Source: an uncultured Muribaculaceae bacterium (GTDB taxonomy: Bacteria; Bacteroidota; Bacteroidia; Bacteroidales; Muribaculaceae). From it: 64,000 bases of DNA. Location: assembly GCA_910578095.1 (NCBI GenBank), contig CAJTOZ010000005.1, positions 55,611 through 119,610 on the forward strand. The letters are read 5' to 3'. Every line of letters starts with the position of its first letter. Position 1 is the first letter of the stretch. A model generated the notes under the pieces. It did no database searches and had not been told where the DNA came from. It saw only the letters and a list, made by a program, of their open reading frames with translations. Both the position numbers and the translations under genes were made by a program. Shown one piece after another: positions 17,181-25,495 of this stretch.

Positions 17181-18513
17181 CAGTATCGCCGGTGTTTTCG
17201 GCATCCCTGCGCGCACGGTCGAACTTGGCCTTCATCGTAGGATTGCCGTAGGTGAGTTTCTTGATGGTGAGGCCCTGTGTCTTGTCGTTGGCCAGACGCA
17301 GGTTGTTTTCGGATCCTATGAGGGCTTCCTTTACTTTCATCAGATGCTGTATCGTCTTGTCTATTTCCTCGATTGCAGCATTGAACTTCTTGCTTGCCTG
17401 CTCGTAGTTGCGTCCGAATCCTTCGCGGAAAGCGTTCAGCTTGTTCTCGAAGTTGGTGACATCCACGCTTTGGCGCCGTGCTTCCTCGAGTTGCTGCAGA
17501 TATACGATGCTCTTGCGCGAGGCCTGTGACAGAAGTGCTATGATGGGCATGAAAAACTGCGGTCGCACCACAAACATCTTGGGATAGCGGTACGACACGT
17601 CGACTATTCCCTCGTTGTACAGCTCGCTATCGGCCTCAAGCAGCGACACCAGTACGGCGTATTCGCAGCCTTTGCTGCGCCGGTCGCGGTCGAGTTTGGC
17701 AAAGAAATCCTCGTTGCGGTGTTTTGTGGCGGTGCCGTCGGCCTCATTTTTCATCTCAAACATTATGGAGATGTACTCTGTACCGTCGTCGGCATAATCG
17801 CGGAATATGAAATCGCCTTTGCTTCCGGCGGCAGCGTCGTTGTCCTTCTCGAAGTAGGCTCCGGGGTATTGTGATGCCCGCACGCGGTTGAATTCGTTGC
17901 TGCAGTGCACCTCAAGGGATTCACCTATCATTTTGGTGCTCATGCGTGCTTTCATCTCCTTGTAGTAGTCGATCATCTCCTGCTTCTGCTTGAGCTGCAG
18001 GGCAAACTGCTCCTTCAGCCCGGCCTCGCGCAGGGTGGCCTCGCTACGTTCTGTGGCCGCACGGCTGCGCAGGTCGGCTATCTCGGCGTCTTTTGCGCTC
18101 ATTGCTTTTTGTGCGCGGTTCTGCTCCTCAAGCACCGCCATACGGCGCAGATTGTCGGCCTGCGCCACGGATGCTTTCAGAACTTCTATCTCATGTTCCT
18201 TTCCGGCTAAGGCGCGTTCGGCCTTCATGCGCTCCATCTCGCCGAGGCGCTGCAGCTCGGCCCGCAGGCGTGCGATTTCGCCATCGCGGTCGTGGAGAGC
18301 CATATCCTTGGCGTTCACGGCTTCGCGCATGCGCTGCTCGGCCCGTACTTGCTCGGCCTGGCGCTCGGCGTCCATGCGCCGGCGCAATTCAGCCTCCCGC
18401 TTCTCGATTTCTTCCCTGAAGGCTTCGTTTCTCACCTGTGCGGCGATGGAGCGGAATGCGTCTTCATCGACTTTGAACACATGGTTGCATTGCGGACATT
18501 TCAATTCTTTCAT
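17167..18513 (-). CDS. DUF2130 domain-containing protein with coiled coil
   Basis: 448 aa. Starts with a zinc-ribbon-like CPQC ('MKELKCPQCNHVFKVDED'), followed by a long charged coiled coil (about 30-190, rich in E/R/A) and a C-terminal DUF2130 domain (about 195-430; 'SLEVHCSNEFNRVR', 'GSKGDFIFRDYADDGTEYISIMFEMKNE', 'FFAKLDRDRRSKGCEYAVLVSLLE'). The domain carries PD-(D/E)XK nuclease-like spacing (Asp in GDFIF, E-x-K in FEMKNE), a remark from pattern only. The start at 18513 is chosen over an upstream frame because the CPQC block and the -7 element fit it. Function unknown; it may be co-transcribed with priA. Confidence 0.85.
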   Translation of the reverse strand: MKELKCPQCNHVFKVDEDAFRSIAAQVRNEAFREEIEKREAELRRRMDAERQAEQVRAEQRMREAVNAKDMALHDRDGEIARLRAELQRLGEMERMKAERALAGKEHEIEVLKASVAQADNLRRMAVLEEQNRAQKAMSAKDAEIADLRSRAATERSEATLREAGLKEQFALQLKQKQEMIDYYKEMKARMSTKMIGESLEVHCSNEFNRVRASQYPGAYFEKDNDAAAGSKGDFIFRDYADDGTEYISIMFEMKNEADGTATKHRNEDFFAKLDRDRRSKGCEYAVLVSLLEADSELYNEGIVDVSYRYPKMFVVRPQFFMPIIALLSQASRKSIVYLQQLEEARRQSVDVTNFENKLNAFREGFGRNYEQASKKFNAAIEEIDKTIQHLMKVKEALIGSENNLRLANDKTQGLTIKKLTYGNPTMKAKFDRARRDAENTGDTDERE

Positions 18514-18521
18514 ATTGACAG

Positions 18522-18529
18522 CAAAGTTA
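18522..18529 (-). promoter_or_regulatory. -7 element of the DUF2130-priA transcript
   Basis: TAACTTTG on the minus strand, only 9 bases before the ATG at 18513. No matching TTTG at the expected distance. It lies 16 bases from the divergent GH105 promoter, so the two may compete. Confidence 0.5.
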
Positions 18530-18545
18530 AGAAAAAATCCGTAAA

Positions 18546-18577
18546 TTTGGTTTTGCGCAACACTATTCGTACATTTG
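18546..18577 (+). promoter_or_regulatory. promoter of the GH105-DUF2264 gene
   Basis: TTTG (18546-18549), 20 bp, TACATTTG (18570-18577), seven bases before the ATG at 18584, so the transcript would be nearly leaderless. The sequence TAAATTTGGTTTTGCGC at 18542-18558 also occurs at 6461-6477. Confidence 0.8.
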
Positions 18578-18583
18578 CATAAT

Positions 18584-20896
18584 ATGAAAACACAGCAGTT
18601 TATTGCCGGCGTCGTGTGCATCATCGCCACATGTATGACTGCCGGTGCCGCCCCATCCGGCGAGGCCGCGGAAGTGCGAGCCATAATAGAAAAAGTGAAC
18701 AACAAGTGGCAGGCCGACCACGCTCCCGAAGCACGCGCTTTCTGGGACGAGGCAGCCTATCATACCGGCAATATGGAGGCCTACAGGCTGACCGGAAACC
18801 GGCGTTGGCGCGACTACTCGCAGCGCTGGGCCGAGCACAACGAGTGGAAAGGCGCACGCAGCACCGACCGCAGCACGTGGCGCCACGACTATGGAGAGAC
18901 CGACGAGCATGTGCTTTTCGGCGACTGGCAGATATGTTTCCAGACCTATGCCGACCTCTATAACGAACTTCCGGATGAGCGTCGGATAGCACGTGCGCGG
19001 GAGGTGATGGAGTATGAGATGGACACACCGCGAAACGACTATTGGTGGTGGGCCGACGGGCTGTACATGGTGATGCCTGTGATGACCAAATTGTATGGCA
19101 TAACGGGCGATGCCCGCTATCTTGACAAATTGTACGAATATGTGTGCTACAGCGACAGTATCATGTACGATGCCGAGGAAGGTTTGTACTACCGGGATGC
19201 CAAATATGTGTATCCGGCGCACAAAAGCGTCAACGGCCGCAAGGATTTCTGGGCGCGTGGCGACGGATGGGTGCTCGCCGGGCTTGCGAAAGTGCTGGCC
19301 GATCTGCCTGCCGGATACGCTCACCACGATTTCTTCGCCGATAAATACCGGCGTATGGCCGATGCAGTGGTAGCCGCACAGCAGCCCGAAGGCCACTGGA
19401 CACGCAGCATGCTTGACCCCTCGCATGCTCCCGGCTATGAGACCAGCGGCACGGCATTCTTCACTTACGGGCTGCTGTGGGGCCTGAACAACGGCTATCT
19501 TCAGGGCCAGCGTTATGCCGATGCCGCGCGTAAAGGATGGAACTATCTGCGCAAGGTGGCGCTCCAACGCGACGGTTCCGTGGGCTATGTGCAGCCCATA
19601 GGCGAGAAGGCCATACCCGGGCAGACGGTAGATGCCGGATCGGTATCCAATTTCGGCACCGGTGCGTTTTTGCTCGCTGCGTGCGAATATGTGCGTATGC
19701 TGGAAGCTCACGGCAATGCCGACAGGGAATATTGGGTGCAACTGCTGGACAAGATGGCGCGCCCTGTGCTCTCGCTCATGGCAGAAGGGCGTCTGCAGGC
19801 CGAGATGGAGCTGGAACTGAGCCCTTCGTGGGACGGGCGTGACAAGCGCGTGGCCTATATGGAAGCGTTCGGACGTCTGATGGCAGGAGTGGCCCCATGG
19901 CTTGCGCTCCCCGACGACGGCAGCCCTGAAGGACGCCGGCGCGCGGAGCTGCGCGATATGGCCCTCCGCAGCTATGCCAACGCCGTGGATCCTGCCAGTC
20001 CCGACTGTCTGCTGTGGCGTGGCCACGGTCAGGCGCTTGTGGATGCAGCCTATGTGGCGGAGTCGTTTCTGCGTGGCTACGACGCGCTGTGGATGCCGCT
20101 CGACAGCATTACGAAGCGCCGCTATCTCGAGGCGTTTGCCGGTATGCGTGCCATCGACCCGCCGTACACCAACTGGGTGCTGTTCTCGTCCGTCATAGAA
20201 AGTTTTCTGGCCAAGGCCGGCGGTGAGTGCGACCAATACCGTGTGAACTCTGCCGTGCGCAAGGTGGAAGAATGGTACACCGGCGATGGATGGTATGCCG
20301 ACGGGCCGGAATTTGCTTTCGATTACTACAGCAGCTATGTGTTTCATCCCATGTATCTCGAGACATTGCAGGCCATGCGCGATGCCGGCGTATACACGCG
20401 CATCCATTATCCGAAATATTATACCCGCGCACTGCGCCGTGCCCAAAAATTCAGCATAGTGCTCGAGCGCATGATTTCGCCCGAGGGCACTTTCCCGGTG
20501 GTGGGACGCTCGATCCCCTACCGCATGGCGGCCATGCAGCCGTTGGCTCTTATGGCATGGTATGGCACTCTGCCGGCAGGAGTGGGCAACGGACAGGCGC
20601 GGGCAGCACTCACAGCCGTGATGCACCGGATGTTTGACGGACGCGAGAACTTCAACGATGGCGGTTTCCTCACAATAGGATTCACAGGCCGTCAGCCCGG
20701 TGTGGCCGATTGGTATACAAACAACGGTTCGCTCTATATGACCACGCTTGCATTCCTCCCTCTCGGGCTTGCTCCCACGCATCCTTTCTGGAGCGATGCG
20801 CCGCAGCCCTGGACCCAATGCAAGGCGTGGGGTGGAGAGGCATTCCCCAAGGACCACCATTGGAAAGAGACCGATGTGTATCCCGACCTGTTTTAG
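18584..20896 (+). CDS. GH105-DUF2264 fusion glycoside hydrolase, secreted
   Basis: 770 aa with a signal peptide (residues 1-24, ends TAGAA). N-terminal half (about 30-375) is a GH105 (alpha/alpha)6 domain: 'DYWWWADGLYMVMPVM' with the probable catalytic Asp158, 'YYRDAKYVYPAHKSVNGRKDFWARGDGWVLAGLAKVL', and 'HWTRSMLDP'. C-terminal half (about 395-770) is a DUF2264 domain ('RVAYMEAFGRLMAGVAPWL', 'PYTNWVLFSSVIESFLAKAG', 'YTGDGWYADGPEFAFDYYSSYVFHPMYL'), which I believe corresponds to CAZy GH154. GH105 enzymes remove unsaturated uronic acids left by lyases, and DUF2264 proteins are tied to glucuronide cleavage. The BNR_4 gene immediately downstream overlaps or abuts, so the two work on one glycan. 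Confidence 0.85.
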   Translation: MKTQQFIAGVVCIIATCMTAGAAPSGEAAEVRAIIEKVNNKWQADHAPEARAFWDEAAYHTGNMEAYRLTGNRRWRDYSQRWAEHNEWKGARSTDRSTWRHDYGETDEHVLFGDWQICFQTYADLYNELPDERRIARAREVMEYEMDTPRNDYWWWADGLYMVMPVMTKLYGITGDARYLDKLYEYVCYSDSIMYDAEEGLYYRDAKYVYPAHKSVNGRKDFWARGDGWVLAGLAKVLADLPAGYAHHDFFADKYRRMADAVVAAQQPEGHWTRSMLDPSHAPGYETSGTAFFTYGLLWGLNNGYLQGQRYADAARKGWNYLRKVALQRDGSVGYVQPIGEKAIPGQTVDAGSVSNFGTGAFLLAACEYVRMLEAHGNADREYWVQLLDKMARPVLSLMAEGRLQAEMELELSPSWDGRDKRVAYMEAFGRLMAGVAPWLALPDDGSPEGRRRAELRDMALRSYANAVDPASPDCLLWRGHGQALVDAAYVAESFLRGYDALWMPLDSITKRRYLEAFAGMRAIDPPYTNWVLFSSVIESFLAKAGGECDQYRVNSAVRKVEEWYTGDGWYADGPEFAFDYYSSYVFHPMYLETLQAMRDAGVYTRIHYPKYYTRALRRAQKFSIVLERMISPEGTFPVVGRSIPYRMAAMQPLALMAWYGTLPAGVGNGQARAALTAVMHRMFDGRENFNDGGFLTIGFTGRQPGVADWYTNNGSLYMTTLAFLPLGLAPTHPFWSDAPQPWTQCKAWGGEAFPKDHHWKETDVYPDLF

Positions 20897-22208
20897 AACG
20901 CTTATGCTCCCGGTGCTGCTCCCGGTGCTGCCTGCGTATGCCTGGGAAACCGGTGCGCGCACGGATGTCGCGCTGTCGGAGATAGCTCCGGCCTATGCGG
21001 CCACATCGGTCAATACGGCAATCTTCCGTGTAGGGGCACTGGTGTCGAACGACTCGCTGCAATACGCCTGTTTCTACGACCCCGAAGGCCGCGTGACGCT
21101 CGCTCGCAGGCATTTCGGAGCATCCGGGTGGGATGTGCGTCCCACACAATATTTCGGAAATCCATCCGATGCCCACAATGTGGTGTGTATCGGGCTTGAT
21201 GGCGAGGGATATCTGCATATGGCATTCGACCATCACGGCCATCCATTGCATTATTGCCGCAGCGTGGCTCCCGGCTCCATCGAGATGGGCCGGCTTGAAT
21301 CGATGACGGGGGCTACCGGAGAGGATAATGTCACATACCCCGAGTTCTACACCTTGCCGTCGGGCGATATGCTCTTCGTGTTCCGCTCCGGAGCATCCGG
21401 CAGGGGCGATATGGTGCTGAACCGCTATTCCGTGGCTTCCCGGCGCTGGGAGCGGGTGCACGACAGCCTCATCGATGGCGAAGGCGAGCGCAATGCCTAT
21501 TGGCAGATGTGTGTGGATGCTGCCGGCACGGTGCATGTGTCGTGGGTGTGGCGTGAGTCGTGGCTCGTTGAAACCAACCACGATCTGTGCTACGCCCGAT
21601 CGCGCGACGGAGGAGCCACGTGGGAGCGTTCCGACGGCACGCCGTATCGGTTGCCGATCACCCTTGCCACAGCCGAAGTGGCGCAGGCGGTACCGCAGGG
21701 CAGCGAGTTGATAAACCAATGCTCCATGACCACGGATGCTGCCGGCCATCCCATGATAGCTATGTACTGGCGCGATGCCCCATGCGACAGTGTGCCCCGC
21801 TACCGTCTTGTGGAGCACGATGGAAAGAGCTGGGGCATGTCGGTGGTGGGAGAGCGGTCCACGCCCTTTACCCTTGCCGGCGGCGGCACCAAGATGATTC
21901 CGATCTCGAGGCCGCGGGTAGTAGCGTCGGACAGCACCGTATGCTATATATTCCGTGATGCCGAGCGAGGAAGCCGGGTCAGCATGGCTGTGCGCCATGG
22001 CCGGAACGGAGAGTGGGCCGTGAGCGATCTCACGCAGTTCGGCGTTGACGCCTGGGAACCGTCGGTGGACATGGATATGTGGCGCAGATGCGGCGCGCTG
22101 CACATCTACGTGCAACGCGCCGGCCAGGGCGACGGCGAGCGCACCACGGCCACGCCTCCGCAGCCGGCATGCGTGCTGGAGGTGTCGGCTATCTCTAAAA
22201 ATCATTAA
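20874..22208 (+). CDS. secreted BNR_4-type beta-propeller enzyme (polysaccharide lyase or glycosidase)
   Basis: 444 aa. Signal peptide from Met (MCIPTCFRTL then hydrophobic, cleaved after AYA). Start 20874 overlaps the upstream gene by 23 bases and has GGAAAGAGA ahead of it; the ATG at 20904 is the alternative but lacks a basic n-region. The body matches BNR_4 seven-bladed propellers: 'DAHNVVCIGLDGEGYLHMAFDHHGHPLHY', 'TYPEFYTLPSGDMLFVFRSGASGRGDMVLNRY', 'VHVSWVWRESWLVETNHDLCYARSRDGG', 'PRVVASDSTVCYIFRD'. This fold includes PL24/PL25 ulvan lyases, PL27 and GH145, all acting at rhamnose-glucuronate linkages. With GH105/DUF2264 next door, removal of Rha-GlcA caps is a reasonable inference. Confidence 0.78.
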   Translation: MCIPTCFRTLMLPVLLPVLPAYAWETGARTDVALSEIAPAYAATSVNTAIFRVGALVSNDSLQYACFYDPEGRVTLARRHFGASGWDVRPTQYFGNPSDAHNVVCIGLDGEGYLHMAFDHHGHPLHYCRSVAPGSIEMGRLESMTGATGEDNVTYPEFYTLPSGDMLFVFRSGASGRGDMVLNRYSVASRRWERVHDSLIDGEGERNAYWQMCVDAAGTVHVSWVWRESWLVETNHDLCYARSRDGGATWERSDGTPYRLPITLATAEVAQAVPQGSELINQCSMTTDAAGHPMIAMYWRDAPCDSVPRYRLVEHDGKSWGMSVVGERSTPFTLAGGGTKMIPISRPRVVASDSTVCYIFRDAERGSRVSMAVRHGRNGEWAVSDLTQFGVDAWEPSVDMDMWRRCGALHIYVQRAGQGDGERTTATPPQPACVLEVSAISKNH

Positions 22209-22213
22209 AAGTG

Positions 22214-22244
22214 CTTGCCGCATGGGCGAAAATGCGTATTTTTG
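22214..22244 (+). promoter_or_regulatory. promoter of the lolD-like gene
   Basis: CTTG (22214-22217), 19 bp, TATTTTTG (22237-22244), with the ATG at 22252. Transcription would begin at or within a few bases of the start codon. Confidence 0.65.
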
Positions 22245-22251
22245 CAATTGT

Positions 22252-22923
22252 ATGATACATGCGAGCGGCATACATAAGAGTTTTGGACAGGTCGAGGTGC
22301 TGAAAGGTGTCGACCTGAGTGTGAGCGCCGGCGAGGTGGTGGCTCTTGTGGGCGCAAGCGGCGCCGGCAAGACCACATTGCTGCAGATACTCGGAACGTT
22401 GTCGCGCCCCGACCGTGGAACGGTGCGCTATGGCGACACGGATGTGTTCGGCCTGCGCGACAGCGAGCTGTCGCGTTTCCGCAACGAGCACATCGGCTTT
22501 GTGTTTCAGCTGCACCGTCTCCTGCCGGAGTTCACGCTGGCGGAAAATGTGGCTATGCCGGCCTTGATAGCGGGCACACACAGGCGCGCGGCCATTGCGC
22601 GGGCCATGGAATTGCTGGACTATCTGGGATTGGCCGACCGTGCCTCCCACCGCCCGGCACAGCTTTCGGGAGGTGAGGCACAGCGCGGAGCTGTGGCGCG
22701 TGCGCTTGTCAACCGTCCGTCCGTAGTCCTTGCCGACGAGCCATCCGGCAGTCTTGACTCACGAAACAGGGCTGAGCTGCACCGCTTGTTTTTCGACCTG
22801 CGACGCGACCTCGGCGCCACGTTCCTCATCGTGACGCATGACGAGGCGCTTGCCGCCGAATGCGATCGTACAGTGCGCATGGCCGATGGTGCCGTGCAGA
22901 CCATAGATGCAACCAACCAATAA
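22252..22923 (+). CDS. lolD: ABC transporter ATP-binding protein, LolD-like
   Basis: 223 aa cytoplasmic ATPase of the LolD/MacB class. Walker A GASGAGKTT (Lys40), Q-loop 'GFVFQLHRLLPEFTLAENVAMP' typical of lipoprotein-releasing ATPases, signature LSGGEAQR, Walker B 'VVLADEPSGSLD' and switch His in 'VTHDE'. A frame extending upstream to 22045 overlaps the previous gene and is not used, because the conserved part begins at MIHASG and the promoter sits between. No permease (LolC/E) gene lies next to it, so its membrane partner must be elsewhere. The role in sorting outer-membrane lipoproteins is inferred from the family. Confidence 0.88.
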   Translation: MIHASGIHKSFGQVEVLKGVDLSVSAGEVVALVGASGAGKTTLLQILGTLSRPDRGTVRYGDTDVFGLRDSELSRFRNEHIGFVFQLHRLLPEFTLAENVAMPALIAGTHRRAAIARAMELLDYLGLADRASHRPAQLSGGEAQRGAVARALVNRPSVVLADEPSGSLDSRNRAELHRLFFDLRRDLGATFLIVTHDEALAAECDRTVRMADGAVQTIDATNQ

Positions 22924-22936
22924 GTACACATAAAGG

Positions 22937-23650
22937 ATGAAATCAATCAGCAACACACTTTCGACCTTGGCCGTGGCCGTCCTTGCAGGATTCGCTGCGG
23001 TGTCGTGCGCCGATACCAATAATAACGGTGGAGGCAGCGTTCCTCTTCCCGACGACATGTTCTATAACTTCGCCACCTACAATGGCTCTGCCGAATCGTC
23101 GTCGAGCTTCACTGTGCAACGCGACGGCGACAGTGGCGAGGCCACCGTCACTTTCAGCCAGACATTCACCAAGGATCAGCTAAAGGCCGGCAACCGTGTG
23201 TTCATGGCCTATACAACGGTCAGTGGCCAGCAGTATGTGAGTGGTCCCGGCACACTGTACTCTCTCTCCAATGCCACCGGCGACGCTCCCGTGGCCGCTA
23301 CGGCCGACAACAGTGTGCGCCTGTCCACCCCTGTGAAAATGACGGAGGTGAAACGCACCGGCGACTACCTCAACATGGTGTTTCAGGTGCCGGCACAGCG
23401 TTCTCTCAAGCGTATGCTTCTCACTGTGGCGGAAAACAAGAAGGACCCCGCCTATCCGGTGCTGGGACTGTATGTGCGCAGCGATGACGAAACGGGCGAC
23501 TACCGGTATGCCCGCGTAAGTTTTGACATCAAGGACGTTCTTGCTCCGGCCGACGTCAAAGGCATAAAAGTGGCCTACTTCGATGAAAAAGGCGTGGACA
23601 CGCTCACGTTTGTGGCCAACACCGGAAGTGTCATAACTCCGACAGAATAA
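22937..23650 (+). CDS. NigD-like lipoprotein
   Basis: 237 aa with a lipoprotein signal (lipobox AVSC, Cys24) followed by a low-complexity N/G linker. The body has two beta-rich parts: an N-terminal segment with 'GNRVFMAYTTVSG' and a C-terminal segment with 'LKRMLLTVAENKKDPAYPVLGLYVRSDDE' and 'YARVSFDIKDVLAPADVKGIKVAYFDEKG'. This arrangement resembles the NigD family of Bacteroidetes lipoproteins, named after a putative immunity protein; no bacteriocin gene is nearby. It starts 13 bases after lolD and is probably co-transcribed. Family call is moderate; lipoprotein call is firm. Confidence 0.65.
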   Translation: MKSISNTLSTLAVAVLAGFAAVSCADTNNNGGGSVPLPDDMFYNFATYNGSAESSSSFTVQRDGDSGEATVTFSQTFTKDQLKAGNRVFMAYTTVSGQQYVSGPGTLYSLSNATGDAPVAATADNSVRLSTPVKMTEVKRTGDYLNMVFQVPAQRSLKRMLLTVAENKKDPAYPVLGLYVRSDDETGDYRYARVSFDIKDVLAPADVKGIKVAYFDEKGVDTLTFVANTGSVITPTE

Positions 23651-23698
23651 GAGAATATAGCAACACGATATATAAATTTTTCATACATATACACTATA

Positions 23699-24007
23699 AT
23701 GGAAAACAAGAAAGAACTCAAGATCGAAATCACTCCGGAAGTGGCAGCCGGCCACTACAGCAACCTTGCCGTGATCAGCCACTCGCCCAACGAAGTGTTC
23801 GTCGACTTCATAAACATGGCCCCCAACATGCCCCAGGCCAAAGTGCAGAGCCGTATCATCATGACGCCCGAGAATGCCAAGAACCTTCTGGCCGCTCTCA
23901 GCGACAACATACGCAAGTATGAGGCCACGTTCGGAGAAATCGTGCGCAAGCAGCCCAAGGGCGGCAATGCTCCCAAGGGCGATCTGCCCAACCCCTTTAT
24001 GGCCTGA
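23699..24007 (+). CDS. DUF3467 domain-containing protein
   Basis: 102 aa soluble protein. 'ELKIEITPEVAAGHYSNLAVISHSPNEVFVDFINMAPNMPQAKVQSRIIMTPENAKNLLAALSDNIRKYE' is the DUF3467 signature covering residues 6-75; the tail is a disordered K/G/P-rich stretch. Function unknown for the family, common next to housekeeping genes in Bacteroidetes. The cysS start codon follows the stop by three bases, so the two are co-expressed. Confidence 0.9.
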   Translation: MENKKELKIEITPEVAAGHYSNLAVISHSPNEVFVDFINMAPNMPQAKVQSRIIMTPENAKNLLAALSDNIRKYEATFGEIVRKQPKGGNAPKGDLPNPFMA

Positions 24008-24010
24008 GCC

Positions 24011-25495
24011 ATGAAGCCCAACGAGCTGATGATATACAACTCTCTGTCGCGCATGAAGCAACCCTTCAAACCGCTGACAGAGGGTCGTGTGGGTATGTAC
24101 GTGTGCGGTCCCACGGTCTATGGCGACGGCCATCTGGGCCATGCCCGGCCGGCCATCACGTTCGACATCGTGGCGCGCTATCTGCGCCATCTCGGCTACA
24201 AGGTGCGCTATGTGCGCAACATCACCGATGTTGGCCATCTCGAGCACGATGCCGATGAAGGCGAGGACAAGATAGCCAAGAAAGCACGCCTGGAGCAACT
24301 GGAGCCGATGGAAGTGGTGCAGCACTATCTCACACGCTACCACCGCGCCATGGACGCGCTCAATGTGCTTCCGCCCGATATAGAGCCACATGCCTCGGGC
24401 CATATCATAGAGCAGATCGAATACATCAAGAAGATTCTTGATGCCGGATATGCCTACGAAAGCGAAGGCTCGGTGTATTTTGATGTGCCCAAGTTCAATG
24501 CCGAGCATGGCTACGGCCGCCTCTCGGGTCGTAATATCGACGAACTGCTGTCGGCGACGCGTGAGCTTGACGGACAGAGCGAGAAACACCATCCTGCCGA
24601 CTTTGCTCTCTGGAAAAAAGCGGCACCGGAGCATATCATGCATTGGCCTTCGCCCTGGAGCGAAGGATTTCCTGGATGGCATCTGGAGTGCTCCACCATG
24701 AGCGAGAAGTATCTCGGACGGGTGTTCGACATCCACGGCGGCGGCATGGACTTGAAGTTTCCCCACCATGAGTGTGAGATAGCCCAGAGCGTGGCCCACA
24801 ATGGTGCGGACGCAGTGCGCTATTGGATGCACAATAACATGATTACCATCAATGGCCAGAAGATGGGTAAGTCGCTGGGCAATTTCATCACCCTCGACGA
24901 GTTCTTCACCGGGTCGCATGAGATGCTGGCACAGGCTTATTCGCCCATGACCATCCGTTTCTTCATCCTTCAGGCCCACTACCGCGGCACTGTGGACTTC
25001 AGCAATGATGCCCTTCAGGCCGCAGAGCGTGCGCTCGCCCGCCTGAACGATGGCTACCGCCGTCTCATGGCTCTCAAACCGTCGGCCGACGCCGATGTCC
25101 TCGACCTTGCCGCTATCGAGGCCGGGCTGCAGGCAGCGATGGACGACGACTTCAATACGCCTCTGGTGATTGCAGGCCTCTTCGACATCTGTTCCACTGT
25201 CAACAAAGCCAACGACGGGGCACTGCATCTTAGCGCCGCCGATATAGAAGGGTTGCGCCGCATTGTCGACACATATATGGTCGATATCCTCGGCATTCTC
25301 CCGGAAAGTGCCGGTGCATCGCAGGGCGGCATGGAACCGTTTGAAAAAGCCATTGATTTTGTGCTGGAGATGCGTTCCGAAGCAAAGAAAAACAAAGATT
25401 GGGCCACCAGCGACCTTATCCGCGACCGTCTCGCCGCCATCGGTTTTGACGTCAAGGACACCAAGGACGGCTGGGAGTGGAGCGTCAGGAAATGA
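24011..25495 (+). CDS. cysS: cysteinyl-tRNA synthetase
   Basis: 494 aa class I aminoacyl-tRNA synthetase charging tRNA-Cys. Zinc-binding Cys32 in 'YVCGPTVY', HIGH-type motif HLGH at 41-44, 'GRVFDIHGGGMDLKFPHHECEIAQS' around residue 235 and KMSKS-type loop KMGKS at 284-288, then the anticodon-binding helical domain ('NDGYRRLMALKP...DDFNTPLVIAGLFD'). The conserved region begins at 'MIYNSLSR', six residues after the chosen Met; either start is possible. The stop overlaps the helicase gene start (ATGA). Confidence 0.96.
   Translation: MKPNELMIYNSLSRMKQPFKPLTEGRVGMYVCGPTVYGDGHLGHARPAITFDIVARYLRHLGYKVRYVRNITDVGHLEHDADEGEDKIAKKARLEQLEPMEVVQHYLTRYHRAMDALNVLPPDIEPHASGHIIEQIEYIKKILDAGYAYESEGSVYFDVPKFNAEHGYGRLSGRNIDELLSATRELDGQSEKHHPADFALWKKAAPEHIMHWPSPWSEGFPGWHLECSTMSEKYLGRVFDIHGGGMDLKFPHHECEIAQSVAHNGADAVRYWMHNNMITINGQKMGKSLGNFITLDEFFTGSHEMLAQAYSPMTIRFFILQAHYRGTVDFSNDALQAAERALARLNDGYRRLMALKPSADADVLDLAAIEAGLQAAMDDDFNTPLVIAGLFDICSTVNKANDGALHLSAADIEGLRRIVDTYMVDILGILPESAGASQGGMEPFEKAIDFVLEMRSEAKKNKDWATSDLIRDRLAAIGFDVKDTKDGWEWSVRK

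Noticed and set aside
17661..17850. DUF2130 protein as part of a nuclease defence system
   Set aside because: PD-(D/E)XK-like spacing is only suggestive, and neighbours are priA and a carbohydrate gene rather than defence genes.
18563..20962. 799-aa minus-strand frame across the GH105-DUF2264 gene
   Set aside because: Shadow: no signal, no motif, spans the promoter of the real gene.
22937..23650. Bacteriocin immunity system based on the NigD-like lipoprotein
   Set aside because: No bacteriocin precursor or export gene nearby; NigD-like lipoproteins are common and mostly unlinked to such genes.
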